From Hoeflea_A sp965228435 (lineage in GTDB: Bacteria; Pseudomonadota; Alphaproteobacteria; Rhizobiales; Rhizobiaceae), in NCBI GenBank assembly GCA_965228435.1, contig OZ245818.1, positions 7,068,001-7,132,000 of the forward strand: a DNA stretch of 64,000 bases. The letters run 5' to 3'. Positions 59,704 through 64,000 of the stretch are shown one piece after another; the first letter of the stretch is position 1; the number at the start of each line of letters is the position of its first letter. A program made the translations under genes and the position numbers. The notes under the pieces were generated by a model. The model had not been told where the DNA came from. It was given only the letters and a program-made list of their open reading frames with translations, and searched no databases.

Positions 59704-60495
59704 TCAGGTTCCGAAGCGAAACATGTTCAGCGGCAGCAAATGAGAGCGGCTTTCGGCCGCGCTTTGAGCGGAAGGCGCCTCAGTGTAAAGCTCGAATGGG
59801 AACCACTGCCAATCATCGGCCCAGGTCCAGCAGCCGTGGCGGCGGTAGACGGCGGCGACCATATCGGCGTACTCCCGGTCCACAGGCAATTGCACGAAAT
59901 CACGATTGCCGCCGTTGAAATAGGTCATTGCCAGTGGCAAGGCGCGGTCGGTGCAGTAGTTCGTCATCCAAAGCTTGAAGCCCAATTCACCGCGCAGCCG
60001 GTCCACCACACGAAACACCTGTAGGTGGTCCTCGTGCCCATATTCGCCCCATGGATTGTGGGTGAAGACGTTCATATCGGGCGTCAGCATGGGTTTCAGC
60101 TTGTCATAGAGCACATGGCTGTTGGCCTCGTAGTTCCGCCTTATACCCCCCGCAGGAGCGGCGCTTCTACCGAGCAACTTCTTGACTGACTGTTTGGCGT
60201 CACGAAACGTTGCCTCATTGCCCAGGTCGATGCCGAACTCAGTCAGTTTCGGATTGTCCCAATCGGCGCAGCTGTGCGTGGCGGCTTCGGGGATCTGCAA
60301 CGATATGACGTTGTCTCGTGGGTAGTCGCTCAGAACAGCGGCCCTGGCTTGCCCAACCTCCGGCTTTGGCCAGTAGTCCTCATAGATCATCACCACGCGA
60401 TCGACCTGCTTGAGGATCGCTGCGAACCAGAGCAGTTCATCATCGGGATGCGCTGCGATGATCACCGAGCGCTTCAGCATATCCTCCGATGCCAT
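59704..60495 (-). CDS. PIG-L family deacetylase
   Basis: This 263-residue LmbE/PIG-L zinc-dependent deacetylase has the motif SVIIAAHPDDELLWFAAIL (His16, Asp18, Asp19) and the third ligand in HNPWGEYGHEDHLQVFRVV. It removes acetyl groups from N-acetylglucosamine-like sugars. A segment RDAKQSVKKLLGRSAAPAGGIRRNYEANSH separates the two halves. ATG 60495 is chosen (GGAAGGA 6 bases before); ATG 60510 is also in frame. It lies 29 bases downstream of the CelD-type GNAT gene, so the two probably modify the same envelope sugar. Confidence 0.88.
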   Translation of the reverse strand: MASEDMLKRSVIIAAHPDDELLWFAAILKQVDRVVMIYEDYWPKPEVGQARAAVLSDYPRDNVISLQIPEAATHSCADWDNPKLTEFGIDLGNEATFRDAKQSVKKLLGRSAAPAGGIRRNYEANSHVLYDKLKPMLTPDMNVFTHNPWGEYGHEDHLQVFRVVDRLRGELGFKLWMTNYCTDRALPLAMTYFNGGNRDFVQLPVDREYADMVAAVYRRHGCWTWADDWQWFPFELYTEAPSAQSAAESRSHLLPLNMFRFGT

Positions 60496-60524
60496 GGGTC
60501 GTCCTTCCATTTCCCCTACCTGAT

Positions 60525-61583
60525 CTACTTGCGGCGCAGCAGAATTCGAGCCAGCCGTCCCAGGGGGCTGCGCGGGATCAGAAACGCGTAGATCGGCGTC
60601 GGCGAGGTTCCGAATTTCGTTTTGAAGGCCTCATCGCCGATCGTGAAATCGAAGACCTTGCCGCCCTTCTCGGTCCAGTCACGCATGATCGCGTCATAGA
60701 GCTGGAGTCCCGGCGAGTAAGCCCCGAACTGGTCGTAGTCGCAACCGATCAGCAGATAGTAAAATCGGCCGCCATGGGTGAGGCCGAACACGATACCGAC
60801 ATCCGTGTCGCCGGCTCGCATGCGCCACGTGCTGGCCAAGCCTGCCCCAACACCTTTGGCTGCGACATCGCTGTAGAACTCCTGGGCAAACCCATCCTGA
60901 ATCACGTCTCCCTCAAACCGTCCGGCCCGCAGCTTCGCGATCGCCTCAATGGCGGACCGGATTTCGCCTTCGTCGCCCAGTTGGACAAGCGTGATGTCCT
61001 GTTCCCGATTGAGCTTACGGGTCTTGCGGTCGATCATCTTGCGCAAGGATCCGTTGATGTTGGTCTTGCGCCATTCGTCATAGGGGGCAGAGAGCTGTAC
61101 TGCGTGGGACGAGAAACCCTGAGCTTCCGGTTGGCTTCCGACGAGCAGTTTCTCGAATTTGCGGCAATCGTCTTCGCGGACTGGTCGAATGCGCAACAAA
61201 TCGCATTTCGGCAGCGTTTGCAGGACGCGCCGGGACATATCGGGCTGTTGCTCGAGCGCAGTCCAGAAGTCGAGGGACGCGACCGGCGCGCTGTAGTCTG
61301 ACACACCCAGATCCGTGGTTTCGAGAAGCCTGAAACCGCGCTTACGCCGCAGAATAAGGGGCAATACGAGATCCAATTGGGCGGTATTCCTCGCTCGTGC
61401 AACCAGAACATGACGCTCGGCACCGCGGTTCGGTGCCAGATGACGATAAAAGGCGTCCAGCCAGAGAGGATGCTGAAATGCGTGCGCTTCCGACCGGGCG
61501 AACAGCGCGGCGTAATCCTTCGACAAAAAGTCGAAAGACGACAGGAGTTCAATGTCGTGAGACGCATCCACTTTTGAAAGCAT
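60525..61583 (-). CDS. GNAT/CelD-BcsL-type acetyltransferase
   Basis: This 352-residue protein of the Acetyltransf_6 (CelD/FemAB-like) group has a degenerate first GNAT half (AFQHPLWLDAFYRHLAPNRGAERHVLVARARN, VLPLILRRKRGFRLLETTDLGVSDYSAPVAS). The second half contains LRKMIDRKTRKLNREQDITLVQLGDEGEIRSAIEAI and FGLTHGGRFYYLLIGCDYDQFGAYSPGLQLYDAIMRDWTEKGGKVFDFTIGDEAFKTKFG, the signature of this group. Such proteins modify exopolysaccharides or cellulose. The start is uncertain between ATG 61583 and GTG 61610. The PIG-L gene follows 29 bases downstream. Confidence 0.85.
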   Translation of the reverse strand: MLSKVDASHDIELLSSFDFLSKDYAALFARSEAHAFQHPLWLDAFYRHLAPNRGAERHVLVARARNTAQLDLVLPLILRRKRGFRLLETTDLGVSDYSAPVASLDFWTALEQQPDMSRRVLQTLPKCDLLRIRPVREDDCRKFEKLLVGSQPEAQGFSSHAVQLSAPYDEWRKTNINGSLRKMIDRKTRKLNREQDITLVQLGDEGEIRSAIEAIAKLRAGRFEGDVIQDGFAQEFYSDVAAKGVGAGLASTWRMRAGDTDVGIVFGLTHGGRFYYLLIGCDYDQFGAYSPGLQLYDAIMRDWTEKGGKVFDFTIGDEAFKTKFGTSPTPIYAFLIPRSPLGRLARILLRRK

Positions 61584-61768
61584 GTCAGCCTGCCCTGAAT
61601 TCCGGCTCACCGGTAAACCCGGCCCGTTGTTCGTCCACCTTATGCCGTTCAGCGGTTAAGGATCCGACAGGAAGAGGCGCGAAGCCGGCAGATTCGCGTT
61701 GCTGTGGTTAATCAGCCGTTTCAAAGATGGTGGAATTCTAACCCCTTTGTTGTGCCGGATGCGGGCAC

Positions 61769-61797
61769 AAAAAAACCGCCGCAAAAGCGGCGGTTAA
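61769..61797 (-). terminator. Intrinsic terminator without an obvious gene
   Basis: On the minus strand AACCGCCGC pairs with GCGGCGGTT around TTTT (plus 61774-61795) and continues into a run of seven or more T residues (plus 61769-61775 are A). It points leftward, but the nearest upstream minus-strand coding gene is beyond the plus-strand pirin gene, so it must end an unannotated transcript starting inside 61800-62100. Confidence 0.85.
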
Positions 61798-61928
61798 GTT
61801 GGAATCCGATAGGAAGATACACGAGGAAACATTTGCTGTCCGACCCGTGGGGTGGTCGAACCGCATACGCTTTCGCAACCATGACGCTAACAGCACTCGA
61901 GAACATTCTCAACTATGTGGCGCATTTT
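61769..61928 (-). ncRNA. Candidate small RNA
   Basis: The RNA would end at the 61769 terminator. Before it on the minus strand lie GUUCGACC...GGUCGGAC (8 pairs including one G-U; plus 61838-61861) and, between the two hairpins, an unstructured pyrimidine-rich stretch (GUUUCCUCGUGUAUCUUCCUAU) with anti-ribosome-site character. A CATAAT box is found near plus 61935, so a transcript of about 160 bases is possible, but the 5' end is a guess. A frame of 61 codons runs through the terminator and is unlikely to be real. Confidence 0.45.
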
Positions 61929-62109
61929 TCCCCATTATGTTGCATCAAAGCTCTTTCGGACCCTTAACAAATCGTTTGATCGGTGATCGATGCCATTGAA
62001 CGGACCGTTTCTCTAAACGCGGTTCGAATTCAAGCTCCGCCACCCTATATCCCGGACTAAACGACGGCGGCATCAAGCCGTTATCACCAGTTCCGCAAGG
62101 AGGACATTC

Positions 62110-63048
62110 ATGAGTTGGAATCCCGCCATCGAGCCTAATTGCCCGGAAACCGGCAACCTCGATAGCATCGAGACGCAAATCGTGCCGCGCGCCCGTGACA
62201 TCGGGGGGTTTGAAGTCAAGCGAGCCTTGCCGTCTGCGAAACGACAAATGGTTGGTCCGTTCATCTTCTTCGATCAAATGGGACCGGCCGAATTCATCAC
62301 CGGACAGGGCATTGACGTCAGACCGCATCCGCATATCGGACTGGCGACGGTAACCTATTTGTTCGATGGCGAATTCCAGCATCGCGATTCGCTTGGGACC
62401 AACCAGATGATCTATCCTGGCGAAGTCAATTGGATGATTGCCGGCAACGGCATCACCCATTCCGAAAGGACCAGTGAGGAAACACGCACGGGCGCCAACA
62501 GGTTGTTTGGCATCCAGACATGGGTCGCCCTGCCCGAAACCCATGAAGAGACCGCGGCTGCCTTTGAACATCATGGTCAGGACGCCCTGCCGTTCCTGGA
62601 AGGCGATGGCAAAAAGGTTCGACTGATCATCGGCGATGCCTGGGGAGAACGCGCTCCAACCCGTACGTTCACCGACATGTTCTACGCGGACGCGGCACTT
62701 GCAGCCGGCGCGCTCTTGCCTCTCCCTGACAACCATGAGGATCGGGGTGTCTACGTGTTGGAAGGATCTATCGAGATCGCCGGCGATCAGTTCGATCCCG
62801 GACAAATGATGGTGTTCCGGCCGGGCGACGCGATTACGCTGAAAGCTGGCCCCCTTGGTGCAAGGCTGATGGTGCTCGGTGGAGCGACCCTGGGTGGGCC
62901 GCGCTATATCTGGTGGAACTTCGTGGCGTCATCGCGAGAGAAAATCGAGGCGGCAAAACAGGCATGGGCCGATGGAGACTGGGAACACGGCCGGTTTCAA
63001 CTGCCGCCTGATGACGCGGACGAGTTCATTCCCCTTCCAGACCGCTAG
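62110..63048 (+). CDS. Pirin family protein
   Basis: This 312-residue bicupin of the pirin family has the metal ligands in the N-terminal cupin: His73 and His75 (RPHPHIGLATVTYLF), His117 and Glu119 (NGITHSE). The C-terminal cupin contains LPDNHEDRGVYVLEGSIEIAGDQFDPGQMMVFRPGD. The ending GPRYIWWNFVASSREKIEAAKQAW is characteristic of bacterial pirins. Several bacterial pirins are quercetinase-like dioxygenases; others are regulators. A strong AAGGAGG site. Followed by an 11-bp terminator. Confidence 0.93.
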   Translation: MSWNPAIEPNCPETGNLDSIETQIVPRARDIGGFEVKRALPSAKRQMVGPFIFFDQMGPAEFITGQGIDVRPHPHIGLATVTYLFDGEFQHRDSLGTNQMIYPGEVNWMIAGNGITHSERTSEETRTGANRLFGIQTWVALPETHEETAAAFEHHGQDALPFLEGDGKKVRLIIGDAWGERAPTRTFTDMFYADAALAAGALLPLPDNHEDRGVYVLEGSIEIAGDQFDPGQMMVFRPGDAITLKAGPLGARLMVLGGATLGGPRYIWWNFVASSREKIEAAKQAWADGDWEHGRFQLPPDDADEFIPLPDR

Positions 63049-63054
63049 CAGAGA

Positions 63055-63090
63055 AAAGACCGGGTGCTCCACAATTAGAGCACCCGGTTT
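63055..63090. terminator. Terminator after pirin, possibly bidirectional
   Basis: ACCGGGTGCTC (63059-63069) pairs perfectly with GAGCACCCGGT (63078-63088) around an 8-base loop. It is flanked by AAAAG on the left and TTTCCCC on the right, so it can serve the pirin gene and, weakly, transcription from the DUF302 side. It starts 6 bases after the pirin stop. Confidence 0.75.
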
Positions 63091-63307
63091 CCCCTCGAGA
63101 TACGGTCAGGCGGCGACCGTACCTTCTCTCCAATGAACCACATCCCTGATCTTGCTTCAGGGGTCGGCACGAAGCGCGCAAACACCGCAGGATGGTTCGC
63201 GCCAGCTTCGCATCAGAGGTCCCTTCCCCCGTCTCGCCGATTGCAGATGCGGCCACGTGGCGGTTATGCCATCAGCTAGATGAACCGTACCTGAACGGTT
63301 TCTGAAC

Positions 63308-63808
63308 CTACTGTTTTGTCGCGTCCGCTGCCAAAGCGGCAAACAGCTCATCCAGCTCCGCTGCCAGGGTTGCCAGCGCTTCGCCGCCTTCATCCATGTA
63401 TGGCGCAAAGACGTGACTCGGCATCTTGTAAGACAGTGTTGCCGTGCCGTCGGAATTCTCAGTGACATAGACACGTATCGGCGCTTCGATACCGGCGGTT
63501 ATGCTCGCCTCGAGCATGGGGACGGCAAACCGCGGATGGTAGAGACCGATCACCATGTTCCCGGGGATGTCCTTATCCAGGACCCGCTTGGCGCCCAGCG
63601 TTGCGGAAGCCTTGGTGACGACGCCGATCTTGTTCTTCTGCGCAGCGCTTTCGACATTGGCCGTCAGGGTCGGGTAATCGTGTTCCGTCGCGATCACCAC
63701 CCATCCGGGTTTTTCCGCTGGCTGGGCCCAGGTGGTTGTGGCAAATGGCGCTGCCGCCAAGAGCAAAGCGCCGATAACACTGGCGCCTAAGTGTTTTGTA
63801 ACTGCCAT
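63308..63808 (-). CDS. Exported DUF302 family protein
   Basis: This 166-residue protein has a signal peptide (MAVTKHLGASVIGALLLAAAPFATTTWAQ) and a DUF302 domain: NVESAAQKNKIGVVTKASATLGAKRVLDKDIPGNMVIGLYHPRFAVPMLEASITAGIEAPIRVYVTENSDGTATLSYKMPSHVF. The motif of the group is the GLYNP/RFA..ML segment and the SYRxPS strand. Function is unknown; DUF302 proteins are often periplasmic and redox- or stress-linked. ATG 63808 with GGGAG is chosen rather than the longer frame. Confidence 0.88.
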   Translation of the reverse strand: MAVTKHLGASVIGALLLAAAPFATTTWAQPAEKPGWVVIATEHDYPTLTANVESAAQKNKIGVVTKASATLGAKRVLDKDIPGNMVIGLYHPRFAVPMLEASITAGIEAPIRVYVTENSDGTATLSYKMPSHVFAPYMDEGGEALATLAAELDELFAALAADATKQ

Positions 63809-63938
63809 GGAATCACTCCCGTTGTTCGAAACCCACACTCAATGGGCATCGCTCTCAGTAATGTGACTTCGCGGCCAAACTCTGCCGCAATAGGTTGGAT
63901 GACGAAAAAGTCATCTGATCCGAGCATGGAAAGAGCCA

Positions 63939-64000
63939 ATGCAAGTTCCTCGATCCCTCAGGCAACGTCGCCTCACGATTTCTTTCGCGCTTCTTTTGGG
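63939..64000 (+). CDS. N-terminus of an exported protein, cut by the window end
   Basis: ATG 63939 follows GGAAAGAG by 3 bases and opens a frame of 20 codons to the window edge: a basic start (PRSLRQRRL) then a hydrophobic run (TISFALLLG), which looks like a signal peptide or signal anchor. It is divergent from the DUF302 gene. Nothing more can be said from this fragment, and it may be a chance frame. Confidence 0.4.
   Translation, partial: MQVPRSLRQRRLTISFALLL

Larger units (their letters stand above)
61584..62109. other. 526-base intergenic region holding an orphan terminator and candidate sRNA
   Basis: No protein-coding frame is convincing here. The left part (61584-61768) shows nothing recognisable. 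The centre (61769-61797) is a strong minus-strand intrinsic terminator, preceded on that strand by a second stable hairpin (61838-61861). The right part leads to the pirin gene with its AAGGAGG site at 62096-62102. Confidence 0.6.

Noticed and set aside
61721..61912. Minus-strand 63-codon frame
   Set aside because: It runs straight through the intrinsic terminator at 61769-61797 and has no ribosome site; the RNA interpretation is better.

Overview
The window looks like a chromosomal stretch of an alphaproteobacterium, most likely of the Hyphomicrobiales (Rhizobiales) type. The grounds are dense GC-rich coding, two Dpp/Opp-type peptide ABC operons, ArsR-SRPBCC and MocR-PNPOx pairs, a ThuA protein, chrB-chrA and many GTG/TTG starts. 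This is inference from gene style; there is no rRNA, tRNA or ribosomal protein gene to place it. I see no insertion sequence, prophage, integrase or CRISPR array. The region reads as a metabolic, transport and stress-resistance segment.

0-14 kb: the end of a methyltransferase gene and a Tat-exported metallo-beta-lactamase-fold hydrolase. Next come an enoyl-CoA hydratase and a MAPEG protein divergent from a TetR regulator, and a GH13 alpha-glucosidase. An ArsR regulator follows with two AHSA1/SRPBCC genes around one palindromic operator. Then an acetyltransferase of the maltose O-acetyltransferase type, a flavodoxin-fold reductase and a metallophosphoesterase. A chromate operon (chrB-chrA-glyoxalase) is next, and last a translationally coupled pair of an AAC(6')-like acetyltransferase and a class D beta-lactamase.

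14-23.3 kb: a GntR/FadR-like regulator leads a tightly overlapping eight-gene operon: substrate-binding protein, two permeases, SDR, PuuE-like deacetylase, a gamma-glutamyltransferase without signal peptide, and two ATPases. Three enzymes are embedded inside a peptide-type importer, which suggests uptake and intracellular breakdown of one amide or gamma-glutamyl-like compound.

23.3-38.2 kb: ThuA and DeoR, a large CHASE2-PAS-GGDEF(degenerate)-EAL membrane protein, an aldo/keto reductase, a redoxin and several small unknown proteins. Then a cysteine-rich-repeat exported protein, a GNAT, a DadA-like oxidoreductase, a sulfatase with an unusual active-site motif, an L,D-transpeptidase and a HAD phosphatase. 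A 660-base non-coding tract with 35-base and 40-base degenerate tandem repeats follows, then nudK.

38.2-50.4 kb: aldo/keto reductase, proline iminopeptidase, MFS exporter, and a LysR-governed cluster (two NTF2/SnoaL-like exported proteins plus an SDR). Then an amidase, a CDF metal exporter and a MocR/PdxR-type regulator split by an in-frame TAG, divergent from a PNPOx-family gene.

50.4-64 kb: a second five-gene peptide ABC operon on the minus strand with an intrinsic terminator right behind its binding-protein gene. Next is a guanidinium exporter gene (gdx/sugE) preceded by what reads as a complete guanidine-II (mini-ykkC) riboswitch, then a GST. A divergent ClpP follows, with an archaeal/eukaryal-type peptidyl-tRNA hydrolase Pth2. 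The rest is a minus-strand trio (CelD-type GNAT, PIG-L deacetylase, Tat-exported agmatine deiminase-like protein), a candidate small RNA ended by an orphan terminator, pirin, a DUF302 protein and the first codons of another exported protein.
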